Translations under genes and position numbers: made by a program | Shown: positions 12,001 to 21,694 of the stretch, piece after piece | How positions within the stretch are numbered: position 1 is the stretch's first letter | Layout of the letters: the number at the start of each line of letters is the position of its first letter | Source: Punica granatum | Lineage: Eukaryota; Streptophyta; Magnoliopsida; Myrtales; Lythraceae | Assembly: GCF_007655135.1 (NCBI RefSeq) | Contig: NC_045129.1 | Coordinates: forward strand, 30,691,122 to 30,755,121 | Reading direction: 5' to 3' | DNA length: 64,000 nt | The notes under the pieces: generated by a model | What the model saw: the letters and a program-made list of their open reading frames with translations, nothing else | What the model was told of the DNA's origin: nothing | Database searches by the model: none

Positions 12001-13038
12001 AGTTAATGTAGCAACTCTTGCTCCATTTCCAACTCGTAGGTCCACCTCGCCCTTTGTCAACGATCTACTGTCCTTTAGGTCCTGCATATTTCCACAAATA
12101 TGAGCACCACATCCGGTATCTAATACCCAAGATGTAGAAGTAGTAGATACATTAATCTCTATAACATGGATACCTGAAGTGGAAGTCTCACTTCCCTTCT
12201 TCTTCTTCAACTCCTCTAGGTATACCTTACAATTCCGCTTCCAATGTCCAGTGTTGCCACAATGGAAGCAGTAATCATTCTTCGCCACCTTGGCTTTAGG
12301 TTTCAACGTACCCAAGTCAAACTTGGATGCACCTTTAGCCTTCTTGCCTTTACTCTTGCCCTTGCCCTTTCTTTTGGTCCCTTGGACCATTAGAACGGAT
12401 GTCCCCTTGCTGATATCATGCTCAGCTGTTCTCAACATGCTAAGCAGTTCAGGCAATGGTTTATTGTAGTCATTCATATTATAGCTCATGATGAACTGAC
12501 TATAACTGCTGGGCAGCGACTGTAGGACTAAATCTGTGGCCAACTCTTGACCCAGAGGAAATCCCAGTCTTCCCAGAGTCTCGACGTACCCAATCATCTT
12601 GAGTACATGAAGACCCACTGGGCTACCCTCAGTCAACCTTGCCTGAAAAAGTGCTTTAGAGATCTCGAATCTCTCATGTCGGGCCTGCTCTTGATAGAGC
12701 TGCCTGAGATGCATGATCATATCGTACGCCTTCATGTTCTCGTGTTGCTTCTGAAGCTCCGAGTCCATGGTGACTAACATGAGACATCCGACGTTTACGG
12801 CATCATCATGATGCTTACTATAAGCATCTTTCTCAGCTTGGGGGGCATCGTCAGGCGGTGGCGCAAGAAGAGGTTGCTCTAAGACATATAGCTTCTTTTC
12901 TTGGGTGAGAACAATTCTCAAGTTTCGATACCAACCAAGGAAATTATTCCCTGACAGTTTGTCCTTATCAAGGACGGATCGCAAACAGAAAGTACTAGAA
13001 GTGCTCCCTGCCATGGTAACTACCATAGAAATATACAA
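9067..13038 (-). CDS. gag-pol: Copia gag-pol polyprotein, 1323 codons, intact
   Basis: A single frame with domains in Ty1/copia order. Gag core covers roughly residues 10-215. A basic KGKGKSKGKK stretch precedes a CCHC zinc knuckle at 257-270. The aspartic protease has DTG at 307-309. The integrase zinc-binding region is about 442-476, with catalytic D503, D566 and E602 (35-residue spacing between the last two). Reverse transcriptase spans about 815-1040 with QMDVKTAF at 910-917 and YVDD at 997-1000. RNase H follows from about 1165, with YTDASF, TEAEY and CDNNGA. Integrase before RT defines copia rather than gypsy. The more natural start is the internal ATG at codon 9 (13014), giving MAGSTSS. 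No stop or frameshift is seen. Products would form virus-like particles and reverse-transcribe the element's RNA. Confidence 0.97.
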   Translation of the reverse strand: MYISMVVTMAGSTSSTFCLRSVLDKDKLSGNNFLGWYRNLRIVLTQEKKLYVLEQPLLAPPPDDAPQAEKDAYSKHHDDAVNVGCLMLVTMDSELQKQHENMKAYDMIMHLRQLYQEQARHERFEISKALFQARLTEGSPVGLHVLKMIGYVETLGRLGFPLGQELATDLVLQSLPSSYSQFIMSYNMNDYNKPLPELLSMLRTAEHDISKGTSVLMVQGTKRKGKGKSKGKKAKGASKFDLGTLKPKAKVAKNDYCFHCGNTGHWKRNCKVYLEELKKKKGSETSTSGIHVIEINVSTTSTSWVLDTGCGAHICGNMQDLKDSRSLTKGEVDLRVGNGARVATLTVGTYHLVLPTGLVLDLNDCYYVPAISRNIISVSCLDKKGFCFTIKNKCCSMYMNDVYYGSAHLSNGLYVLDLDTPIYNVETKRLKSNDSNPTYLWHCRLGHISENRISRLHKDGLLDSFDLESIETCEPCLMGKMTKAPFTGKGERASDLLALIHTDVCGPVNKLARGGYSYFITFTDDFSRFGYVFLMKHKSESFEKFKEFKNEVENQLGKSIKVLRSDRGGEYLSYEFADYLKQCGILSQLTPPGTPQWNGVAERRNRTVLDMVRSLMSHANLPDSFWGYALQTAALILNNAPSKSVERTPYEMWYGKRPKMSFLKIWGCEAYVKRLSSDKLGPKSDKCYFVGYPKETRGYYFYNPIEGKVFVAQTAVFLEKEFLSKGTSGRKLELGEVLPQNDIDQSTGDVAEQVPQVVVAQSSTQVTQEPRRSSRIRHEPERYGFLVTQDNDVLLIDNDEPTTYAEAVIGPDSEKWLEAMRSEMESMYTNQVWTLVDPPEGAKPIGCKWVFKKKTDMDGNVITFKGRLVAKGFRQVHGVDYDETFSPVAMLKSIRILLAIAAYYDYEIWQMDVKTAFLNGKLLEDVYMTQPEGFVDPHSAGKVCKLQRSIYGLKQASRSWNLRFDDAIKEFGFIKNEDEPCVYKKVSGSIVIFLVLYVDDILLIGNDIPSLQSVKTWLGRCFSMKDLGEATYVLGIRIYRDRSRRLLGLSQSAYIDKVLRRFSMQDSKKGSLPMLHGISLSKAQSPSTREERDRMNRIPYASAIGSIMYAMLCTRSDVSYALSMTSRYQSDPGERHWIAVKNILKYLRRTKEMFLVYGGEEELVVRGYTDASFQTDKDDSRSQSGYVFCLNGGAVSWKSSKQETVADSTTEAEYIAASNAAKEAVWIKKFIKELAVVPSIVDPVDLYCDNNGAIAQAKEPRSHQRSKHILRRFHLIREIIDRGDVKICRIPTDENLADPLTKPLVQRKHEAHTRSIGIRQMPD

Positions 13039-13701
13039 AATAAGTATTATGACACAACAATATTTAATGAGGACTTTATAAATATTGCTCCCACTATTTA
13101 TATCAAATCAATGACCCTCAACATTGATTCAGAGAATATCATTCTCATAGTAGCTCAAGATCCATATCTCACCAAGCTCTGAGTCAGCGAGGGCTGATTC
13201 ACCCAGAACTGGCTATTTAGGTAGGGAACTCACTTTCCCAATTGCATCACATGCAACTCTTGATTAGTTGGGTGAATAACTCCTTATTCGAATCTATCTT
13301 ATAGATCGATTCCCAACTACATGCCTCTGAACTCCTAATCCTATTAGGCTTGCTCAGTTAAGTCCGGCCCACTGGTAAACACCACGTCTTACTAGGATAG
13401 ATGAGGGCATCCTGCGAGAGCAAGGTCTACGTACTCATCGATCTTGGTCTTGACGAGCGTTACACAATGGAAGGATATGGACTTAATATTTTGAGGAATT
13501 TTATTAACATTTAATCGATCTCACCATACATTATTATGTAACCATTACATAATAGTCCACACGTATAACTATTATACTTACACAACTAGGACATTGTCCA
13601 TGTCTAACAGTCATGCACCGCAAATATCAAACATAATCATACCAGTACCAAGCATAAAATCATATTTTATGCTATTATCTACTCAGATTCTAACTAGCTA
13701 G
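13039..13701 (-). other. Copia 5' leader between PBS and gag
   Basis: About 660 bp without ORF, lying between the PBS and the gag start. In active elements this is the untranslated leader that carries packaging signals. No specific motif was identified. Confidence 0.7.
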
Positions 13702-13715
13702 GCTCTGATACCAAT
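13702..13715 (-). other. Primer binding site of the copia element
   Basis: On the minus strand ATTGGTATCAGAGC follows the 5' LTR directly. TGGTATCAGAGC is complementary to the 3' end of plant initiator tRNA-Met, the usual copia primer. Confidence 0.95.
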
Positions 13716-15408
13716 TGCTAGTTTCACGGGGCGCAACGGAAACGAAAAAGGAACAGAAATTCAAAATTTCTAACCCGTGAAACTAATTCCAAGACCTACT
13801 AGAAGAATAAGAGTAAATAAAAACGTACCTGGAATATTTAAAGTTGTCGACCGAGCGTCCCACGCGTGACGCCTCTACTGGAATCCACACCGACTTTGTC
13901 GACGAGTCTTCGAGATCGGCGGTGCTAGCGACCAACACTCGAAAGAAACACTGGTGCGACTCTCGAAATTTATTAGACTTAATTGGACCTAATGAGTTGA
14001 ACAATTCAACTCAATTATGCCCATTTATATACATACATGTATATCTTATATATTTGTGTATGTAAACGTACACAAACACATGCATACATATATATCTCAT
14101 CTATATTATATTTGTATGCTCTGTACCCTTTATATAACAAACAGGAAGGGAAGAAAATTCAAATCCCACCGATGTGGGATTAGAATTACATGGGCTTCCT
14201 ACATGACATGTGTCTAGGTAAATGGCATCATTTAATTAGCCCATGTGTATGTATAAATGTAGACATATGTATGGCCCATGTGTCACCGTATTAATCGTGC
14301 ATCAATTTGGTCCATTTAATCTAATAAATCGAGTCTAATTAATCGACAAATTTAATCTCATTAAATATCCGATTAATTAGTCGCACCATAAATCATCTAA
14401 TCTCTATTAGACGATTTTATTGTTTCAAAATATCTCGTCAATTTAGTCGTAGTGTGTGACCCTGTAGGTTCCCAATTACGTTGATAGTAATATCAAAATC
14501 TCTATTTCAATATTACAAACAGTGAGCGGCATCTAGCAATGCATCACCGTTACTCAAGTAATCGGAAAGTCAATTTCTCGACGAACCTCGTGACCTATAT
14601 TACCGTGTAATATAATCCATTGTCCCCTATATCTCTATTGAGCCCAAGGCATGGTCGATGACATCCTTGTATGGCTCAATATTTCTCTTTCTTGGTTTAC
14701 CGGTTAAGTCTATCAGAACAAATGAGCTCGATATCGTTATATCGACTCATTTGGGTATGCATACACTTTTAGACTTAACCACCAAGTGGCCGTGAGATAT
14801 CGCTCCCGTTTCGTAGGAGGGACAAATTCTATTTTGATCACTCACATTCCTCTCCATGCTCTGTGGTATACCCAATAACTGTCTTTATAACCATCCTGTT
14901 ACAGTGGCGTTTGACAGTATCAAAGTATATGACATTACATGTAGGAATCTATGGTGACCTCAAGTCAAAGGACCATTACACTATAGTCACTTTGAGATAT
15001 GCTAATGACAGTCACGTAACAACCCATGTAGCAATCTCATGGTGGGTCAGTCCAATACACATTACTCTTAATGTATACATGTGGTGTGATTTGATATCTC
15101 CATATCCATGACCTATGAGACTTGGTCATCAATCAACACTCACACTAGTCTAACCGTATTATCGTTGTCCTAATTAACGATAATACTTTGACTATGGACA
15201 TTTAGGAATAATGTTCATTAATTATAGGATCTCACAATCAAGTCACACATGATGCCTATTGAACCTACTATTCCAAGGACATTATTGTGTAAAATCATAT
15301 TTAGCGCAATCTACACAATAACAGATATGCCTCGTAATATAATGAAATAGATATCATATTACAGAACTGATTATTGATTGCCTCTAGGGCATACACCAAT
15401 TCCCAACA
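13716..15408 (-). repeat. 5' LTR of the intact copia element
   Basis: 1693 bp with TG...CA ends, identical to 7354-9046 except for two differences noticed by eye. It adjoins the PBS and so contains the active promoter for the minus-strand element. Confidence 0.95.
14128..14136 (-). promoter_or_regulatory. TATA box in the copia 5' LTR
   Basis: TATATAAAG on the minus strand, followed by GGTAC. The 3' LTR has the same motif at 7766-7774. Transcription would start about 25-35 bases downstream, near 14095-14105. Confidence 0.6.
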
Positions 15409-15521
15409 TGGAGAAGTCCTCTGTCGTCCATTCCTGCATCCGAGTCGTTGGATTCGGCTTGCTCTTGATGGCATTCAGCTTCGCAATTGATTGGTTCTGC
15501 AACCGGGTTGGGAGCTACTGA
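15409..15521 (+). pseudogene. 3' end of MCA-like copy A, separated by copia
   Basis: Resumes copy A after the copia insertion: the first five bases are the duplicated target. It encodes the last hydrophobic segment (LLMAFSFAIDWFC) and ends GSY-stop at 15519-15521, as copies B and C do. In B the same sequence is continuous with exon 4. Confidence 0.8.
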
Positions 15522-15715
15522 GATAGATGTTCTTTGACCAGTATTGTAGTAATGTGCAACGAGGAAAAATAATTACAATCCCGAAATGAATCCTAAACGG
15601 GCCTCCGATCTTTGAGATTCCAATAACAAATGTCAACGTTCACATCTCCTTGAACGACTTTTATATGTTAAACATGTGTACACAGTTTTTCAATCAGTAC
15701 GTTGAATTGCCTTGT

Positions 15716-15760
15716 CATCTTTTCTAAAATAGTTTCTTGCTACCCAAAGTGAAAGAGGAC
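15716..15760. other. Palindrome centre, unit 1
   Basis: About 45 bp of non-palindromic spacer between inverted arms that meet at TTGAATTGCCTTGT and CTAGGCAATTCAA. The same centre, almost unchanged, is at 40797-40841. Confidence 0.8.
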
Positions 15761-15956
15761 TAGGCAATTCAACGTACTGATTGAAAAATCGTGTACACAT
15801 GTTTTGATAACATATAAAAGTCGTTTAAGGAGATGTGAACGTCAACATTTGTTATTGGAATCTCAATGATTGGAGGCCCGTTTAGGATTCATTTCGGGAT
15901 TGTAATTATTTTTCCTCGTTGCACATTACTACAATACCGGTCAAAGAACATCTATC

Positions 15957-18273
15957 TCAGTAGCTCCCAACCCGGTTGCAGAACCAATCAATTGCGAAGC
16001 TGAATGCCATCAAGAGCAAGTCGAATCCAACAACTCGGATGCAGAAATGGACAAAAGAGGACTTCTCCAAATGTCCGCTGGCAGCTCCAATCCCGATGAA
16101 CATGGCGGTAGCCACAACCACTACCGTCCACATCCTACTTTTGTAGGATCTGATCATATGCGTCAATAACAGTAGGCAGATGGCTCCGATAGCAAAGGAC
16201 CCTGCGGAGTTTACTGCCAGCCAAGGGTGTGGCAACTCGTCGGCTGCTGGAGCCGGAGGCCATCGAGCTCCACTGAGATCAACTATCTCTTCCTCGTCTT
16301 TAAGCAGGTGGATCTCGCGCAGAGCCTTCATTGTGACTCTGTCCGAGTAGACCTTGAGGAGTTCCCCGACAGTCGACGCCAGAGCTCCTCCGGCGAAGCC
16401 TGACAAACTGGCATTCATGACGGGCATCCGATCGGTTACCATGGTGCCGACGCCCATGATAATAACCACCATGGCCCGCAATCCTCCATTTGTGCCATGA
16501 ACTAGCTCTCGCATATGCCGTGAGCATCTGCCCTCAGTGAGCTCCTCCTCAGCAGACTGCCATTGCGTTTCTTCCAATTGCAACTTGGTGATAGTTGCTA
16601 TCTGAGCAGTGACTTCCTTGTCCGAAGCTGCAGAGTTTAGCAACTCCTGAAGTTCGTCAACCCGGAGTTTGAGTTGTAGGTTTGTCTCGACTAGAAGTTC
16701 GTTGTCTAAAAGAGCTTGTGAAGCCTTATTCTCTATTTTGGCAAATTTTTGTTTAAGCTCCTCAATGTTGGTCTCGAGGGAAGCCATTTTGACTAAACTT
16801 TCATCCAATTCTTCCTTCAAAGATGTAGATTTTCTAGAGGCTTCAGCTACCGGACCTTCATAATTAAGATCGTTCTCAAGGCTCTCCAGCCTCGGTTGAC
16901 TCAAGTTCTCTTTCACTCCAGTCCATAAGCCTGCAGTAAATGGACAGTGTGTATATACATTAGTCGAGATTGATGGTCGCAATTCGTTTCTAAGTGTTTA
17001 TTTAGCCCGATTTACTCACTTAAGCAGGGCTCTGCGCAACAGTTGAAAAGATCCGCCCGCCACTCATCTCCTCCATCAACTTCCACCAACTTCCAGCTTA
17101 TGCCCTCATTCATTTCGCTTGCATTGCTTATATACCTTACAGAAAAAGAAAGAATCCAAACCTGAAATTCAAATGTTTCATGCCCCAGTTTTCTATTCTT
17201 AATCGGAAACTTAACCCCTTAAACTCTTACCCTGATATAACGTATGCCAGCTCTTTCACCAAGAGCTTCTTGACCTTCCTACTCGGCCGATCATTGGCTG
17301 CACTATCGGTGACTCCAATCAAGTGCTCAATAAGGCAGCGGCGCCCTGCATCCTCTGACCTTGAGTGCTCAATCTGCAGCTTGGACTTTTCCGCCCCCAG
17401 AGCATCCCTGAGGCTTAGGTCCGAGTAAGCCCGGGAGAGCGCATTCTCCACAGCATTGGCGTCCTCTCCAGTTCTATCGGGATTGAGGATTACCATATGC
17501 ACCATGAACTCTTCATCATCGAGTGAGTACTCCCTGTTATCTGCCTTGATCGCCTTCAATGCCTCCTTCAAGTGTTGAGGATTTGAAATTTTCAAGAATA
17601 ATAATGCACGTAAAAAAATGCCAAAAATGAAACGAAGCCAATGTGCTCAAGCTTTTTTCTTTTAATTTTCTAACCTATTGACTCTTTAATAATATAGCAT
17701 ATTAGGACTGCAGTCTAACTTCAGATCTCACTAAACACTAAAATAACAATAGAAAGAACCGGAAGTTTACCCTTTAGTTAATTTTATAACATAGATTTTA
17801 ATTGGTCATCACTTTCTGTCTAAATAATGCCAAGTACAAGGAATATCCGGGTGTAGAGATCGATCGACTGATTATTAATTAAATGGAAGAAGAAACTAAC
17901 TCGTGCTGTATTATATAACATGACATGATACATTCGAGTATTTTATTTTGGGCCAGAGACACTCGTGTTCATACAGCAAAATATAAAACTTACACTACTT
18001 GGATTTCAAAATTTACTATACCTCCATTCGGAACTCCTCCACCAACGGATTGGCACCAACGGCCTTTGCGCGGCTGTCAATATCTGCTTGCAACTGCCAA
18101 AACAGATACTCAGCGTCCCACCCGATGGCCACCAACAGCTGCCGAAACTGATATGCAACGTCCCACCTTATGGCTACCATGGAGAGGGTGGCCACCATGT
18201 AGAGGTAGCTCTTCTCATCGTAGCTCACCACCAGCTCTGCTGCCTTCCTCGGCGCATCCTCCAGCTTGCCCAT
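15957..18273 (-). CDS. MCA-like protein with coiled-coil/membrane tail (copy C)
   Basis: Model: exons 18022-18273, 17231-17574, 17020-17135 and 15957-16930, about 561 codons, phases 0, 2, 1. Residues 1-84 carry KLEDAPRKAAELV and SYLYMVATLSM; about 85-199 carry EYSLDDEEF, AYSDLSLRDAL, KLQIEHSRSEDAG and HLIGVTDSAA; about 200-238 carry DEWRADLFNCCAEPCL. These match the order of motifs in plant MCA1/MCA2 stretch-related calcium-permeable proteins after their first ~70 residues, which are missing here. Instead of the PLAC8-type cysteine tail there is a heptad-rich coiled coil (about 258-370) and four hydrophobic stretches (about 387-405, 480-497, 503-523, 540-556). No in-frame stop is present. Odd point: the intron-1 acceptor reads CAA instead of CAG; an AG nine bases further in (exon 2 from 17565) would keep frame and lose three codons. 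Function is inferred only: a membrane protein of MCA descent. A pseudogene with one splice lesion is possible. Confidence 0.65.
17575..17576 (-). other. Broken intron-1 splice acceptor in copy C
   Basis: Minus strand reads AATCCTCAA before CACTTGAAG. Copies A (5838-5839) and B (38980-38981) have AATCCTCAG. The first alternative AG is in CACTTGAAG, giving exon 2 from 17565 in the same frame. Confidence 0.8.
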
Positions 18274-18336
18274 CCTCAGCGCTTCCTTGTTTGGTTTTTG
18301 GCCTTTGCTTTAGTTGCAGTTCATGGTTTGGTGCTT

Positions 18337-18344
18337 CCTTTATA
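18337..18344 (-). promoter_or_regulatory. TATA box upstream of copy C
   Basis: TATAAAGG on the minus strand, about 65 bases before the ATG at 18273. Copies A and B have CATAAAGG at the same place. A TSS near 18310 and a leader of about 35 nt would follow. Confidence 0.45.
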
Positions 18345-18884
18345 GTGGCCCAAGCTTTGCTCTTTTTGTTGCTATTTATTGGCTCTTTTTGTTGCTATTT
18401 ATTCGCAGTCTTGCTTTGCTTTAGTTATGTATGTATGGTTCCTATCAATCTTGCCAATGTATGAATGATAGCCTCTTAAATTATTAAAGCCAGAAAAAAA
18501 ATTTTAAGTCGAAATGAAATAATGAGTTACATGTCACCATAATTGGTCTTATTATTACTACTATTATTATCATATGGCATAAGATGATAGAAGTTGTACG
18601 TAATGGTTAAAGCTTATTATGGCACGTGAAGATCATGGAACACTTCAAATGTCAAAGTATATATATTTCGTGTGGGCCGAGAATTCCGGGATACAACCAC
18701 TTAAATCAACTGGGTAATCTTTGATCGAGCCGATATTAATTTCATGATAATGATTTACTTGTCTTTATCAATCTTAATCGTATGATCCCATTATGTTGCA
18801 CGTAAAAGACACTAGGGAAGAAAACCTTCTTTTGTTTCTAATGATTACATGTATCCTCTCTCTTTGTACTTAAATGGCTCAAAG

Positions 18885-19434
18885 CAGTGTTATCAGAACT
18901 TGACAAGATGATGAACCGGAAGGGGTATGGGTTCATGGGTTTATGGGTCCAATCGGAGATTCGATGGGTCGGACAGCACGTTTAATTAAAATAAAATAAA
19001 TATTCATATTATTAAAAATTTATGATAATTAAGATAGAAGTATGATGATTTCAAAGAAATATAACAATAGTGTAAGAAAATATCTGTATTTAATATTTCT
19101 TATACCAAAATAAATATTAGATTTTAATAAGTACTAACAAGTAGAGTTAAAACAATAAGAAAGTAGTGGTGGCTTGGTTGGCAGTATGATAGTATGAGAA
19201 GTAAGAGGTCATGAGTTCAAATCCTTATACAACCAAACAATTTTTATACTAAATAAGAAACCCATAAAACCCATAGAACCGGCCGGTTTAGTGGAATTTT
19301 GCTCAAAACCGGCCTATTCAATGGGTTCGGCGGTTCAAATATGCAATTTGGGTGTTTAGGCAAACCAGACCGGACATGAGACTATTCCCGATCCGACCGA
19401 TCGAATCGGTCGGTCCGATCCGTTTCTGATAACA
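18885..19434. mobile_element. TIR element in copy C flank (inverted copy)
   Basis: Inverted counterpart of 4057-4532, with ends CAGTGTTATCAGAACT and CTGATAACA and flanking ATGGCTCAAAG at 18874-18884 and 19435-19445. It is about 70 bp longer than the A copy, mainly in GGTTC-rich sequence near one end. Confidence 0.6.
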
Positions 19435-19560
19435 ATGGCTCAAAGTGTTGGTTGGCCTTGCTAGTAGCAATAGTCTTACAACATACTGGAAGTTTAATCT
19501 TTGGAACAAGAATTACATATTTAAAGGGAGAGTGATGTAATTCCTTAGTGGGCCACGACT

Positions 19561-20509
19561 CGCCTAATTGTCTCAAAAGCATAATCCAAAATTTGGTAGG
19601 AGTGGAGGAATGAGAAAGTAGCGATAGACCCATGTCTACGATGTGACAGTGCTTTCGCTCAACTAAACTATTTTGTTGAGGAACGTGAGGACAAGAGAGT
19701 CGATGAAAAATGCCATTGTTCTATAGTTCATCCTGAAAATCTATAGAGAGAAACTTCTTAGCACCATCTAATTGAAAATGCTTTATTCGATGTCCATAAC
19801 GATTCTCAATTTAAAGACGAAATGCACAAAAACGTGAAGTACATCAATAGATACTTTAGGACATAAAACCAAGAGAATTTACTATAGTCATCAAGAAAAT
19901 GAATATAATAGTGATGACTAGTATTAGAGATGATCATTATTGGTCCCTAAATATCAATATGAACGAGTTCAAGCAAATAGGTTGTTTTATTCAGAGTAGG
20001 CAAAAAAGATGTGTTTATTATTTTCCCTTGTTGACATGCATAACGTACATGATCAACATGATCATTATTGAGAGAACAAGAAGGACTTAATGGATGACAA
20101 ACAATAGGAAAAGATTAGTCACCAAGGCGCGGACGCCACAAGACACTAGAACCAGAAGAGAGATGAGCTTGAGGACTGTTGGTGCACCTGTCCCTCAAAT
20201 GGAAACAGTAGAGTCCATCTTTAACTACGCCACGCATAAGCTCCTAGTGTGTATGACTATCCTTCACAATGAAACAATTAGGGTGAAGCTCAAAGAAACA
20301 AGTGTTATCTTTGGCAAATTTAGGAATGGATATGAGGTTTCTGGAGATATGAGGGGCATAAAGATTCAAGTGTAAAGGACGCTTCGATAGTATAAAAGTG
20401 AAAGAACCATAAGCAAGAACTAGAAGAGATTTACCATCACTCAAAAAACATGATCGGAATTCACGGTATCATCACAAAGACTAAGATTAGATAGGTTTGA
20501 GGTAACGTA
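19561..20509 (-). pseudogene. Copia integrase fragment (unit 1)
   Basis: Short frames give, from 20444 down: ISRNLISIPKFAKDN (protease-integrase linker), a decayed HHCC-type block with ACQQGK, LVHIDIWGP (first catalytic Asp block), FLDDYSKFSW, and a later THSSTPTKFW-like stretch near 19600. Several stops and frame changes separate them. Non-functional. Confidence 0.75.
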
Positions 20510-21680
20510 GTGTGTAGTAGGGGTGATCGGTTCCGGATACCCTGTATTTTTCACGATACCCAGACCATACCATGTAAGGAACAAGTTTCGAGATTTTGGA
20601 ACCGGACCCTACCCTATTGAATCCTGAAACCGGAATCTACCCGGAACCTGTATTATACCACAAGTTTCGGGTACCCTGTTGGAACCTGTAGATTTTTTTG
20701 TTTCGCTAAATAAAACAAAAAATATCACATACATAATCAGTAATCACGCCAAATAGAATATCGACATAGATTTAGATTAATCAACAACAAAAAATAATAT
20801 CTTTCATCAATCAATCCATAATACGATCCCATACAACAAAGAGTAATATGTTCTTCCAATACGTCCTTGAAGTAAACATTGAAAAAAATTAGTAACACAC
20901 AAACATGGCTGAGTACTATTTGTCTGAACAGTCCTCCACGAGTCACCAAAATTCTTATGATATGCATCCAGCACCTGCGCGACACATACGGAACAGTATA
21001 GAGTCCATCAAAGTTGCTTTACCTAAGGAAAAATAGCCACTTTCGTAATTCACACAACATCATATATGTTAAATATATAACAATCCAGAGGTTAAAGGGC
21101 CTAATGGAATGAAAAGTAATAAAAAATTATGGTAAATATCTGAAAATTAATGAATATTTTATTGTGCTTCAAGTAGTACTGCCAAAGTAAAAGAACAATA
21201 GTTTGTTCTATTTGGGCTCAAAATTCGCAGACAAAGATGTCGAAAGAGTGAAACAAAGTCCCAAAGTGGTACGTCATTGAAGCATGAAAGACCAGCATCG
21301 ACAAGATTCCCGAAGAATGAAACCAATGCTGCTTGAAAAAATTTTATGTTGCAAAATGATCAAAGCATACAGGATATATTAACAAATATATGGAACACAC
21401 CCAAGCTAATAACCGACTAATTTACCACATGGTTAACACTTTTTTTTCCTTTTTCTTTTTTGTGTAAATATCCGGTTCCGAGTATCGGTTTCGATTTTGA
21501 TTTCAATTATGGGTACCCTGTAGGTAGGAACCGGAACCGGAACCGATTTTCATCGATTTCTGATTTTAATAGCCGGACTCTATCCTATTTTCAATACAAG
21601 CTACCCGAACCCTACCCTAGCGGGTAGGTTTCGACTAGTTCCATGTATACCCGGTACCCGTGCACACCCCTAGTATGTAG
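20510..21680. repeat. 8-bp target duplication of the hAT-like MITE (unit 1)
   Basis: GTGTGTAG at 20510-20517 and GTATGTAG at 21673-21680 (one mismatch) flank the element. The unit-2 pair is GTGTGTAA and GTGTGTAG. Confidence 0.75.
20518..21672. mobile_element. hAT-like non-autonomous element (unit 1, 1155 bp)
   Basis: Ends TAGGGGTG and CACCCCTA are inverted, followed inward by CGGTTCCGGATACC-like and GGTACCGGGTATAC-like subterminal repeats rich in CCGGAACC. The 8-bp TSD fits hAT. No transposase is seen in the AT-rich interior. It inserted into the decayed copia element between gag and integrase. Confidence 0.75.
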
Positions 21681-21694
21681 CACCTGAGTCCATA

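Larger units (their letters stand above)
7354..15408 (-). mobile_element. Intact, young Ty1/copia retrotransposon (8055 bp)
   Basis: This is a complete element in minus orientation with two 1693-bp LTRs, PBS, leader, one uninterrupted gag-pol frame and PPT. It is flanked by the TSD TGGAG. By eye the LTRs differ at only two positions (8887 and 9013 against their partners). An empty site in copy B proves insertion after the segmental duplication. Structure and length suggest an Angela/Tork-like lineage, but that is a guess. All cis and trans parts needed for mobility are visible, so it may be active or recently active. Confidence 0.95.
7349..15413. repeat. 5-bp target site duplication of the copia element
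   Basis: TGGAG occurs at 7349-7353 and 15409-15413, directly outside the TG...CA ends of the element. The undisturbed site reads TGTGGAGAAGTCC in copy B near 40489-40501. Confidence 0.95.
3930..15715 (+). repeat. Left arm of unit-1 palindrome (interrupted by copia)
   Basis: Sequence from about 3930, minus the copia insertion with its target repeat, is the inverted counterpart of 15761-19558. Both arms hold a TIR element, four MCA-like exons, matching introns and the 3' flank. The arms meet at a spacer of about 45 bp. The left arm is also repeated directly at about 36742-40796. Confidence 0.85.
15761..19558 (-). repeat. Right arm of unit-1 palindrome
   Basis: Inverted copy of the left arm. 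It holds gene copy C, its introns and flanks, and the TIR element, ending near 19558 where similarity to the left arm stops next to GGGCCACGACT. Confidence 0.85.

Noticed and set aside
17925..18464. 179-codon plus-strand ORF
   Set aside because: Antisense to exon 1 and promoter of copy C; translation is low-complexity Ser/Cys/Phe-rich and unlike any family.
20737..20985. 82-codon minus-strand ORF in the hAT-like element
   Set aside because: No transposase signature and broken in the unit-2 copy.
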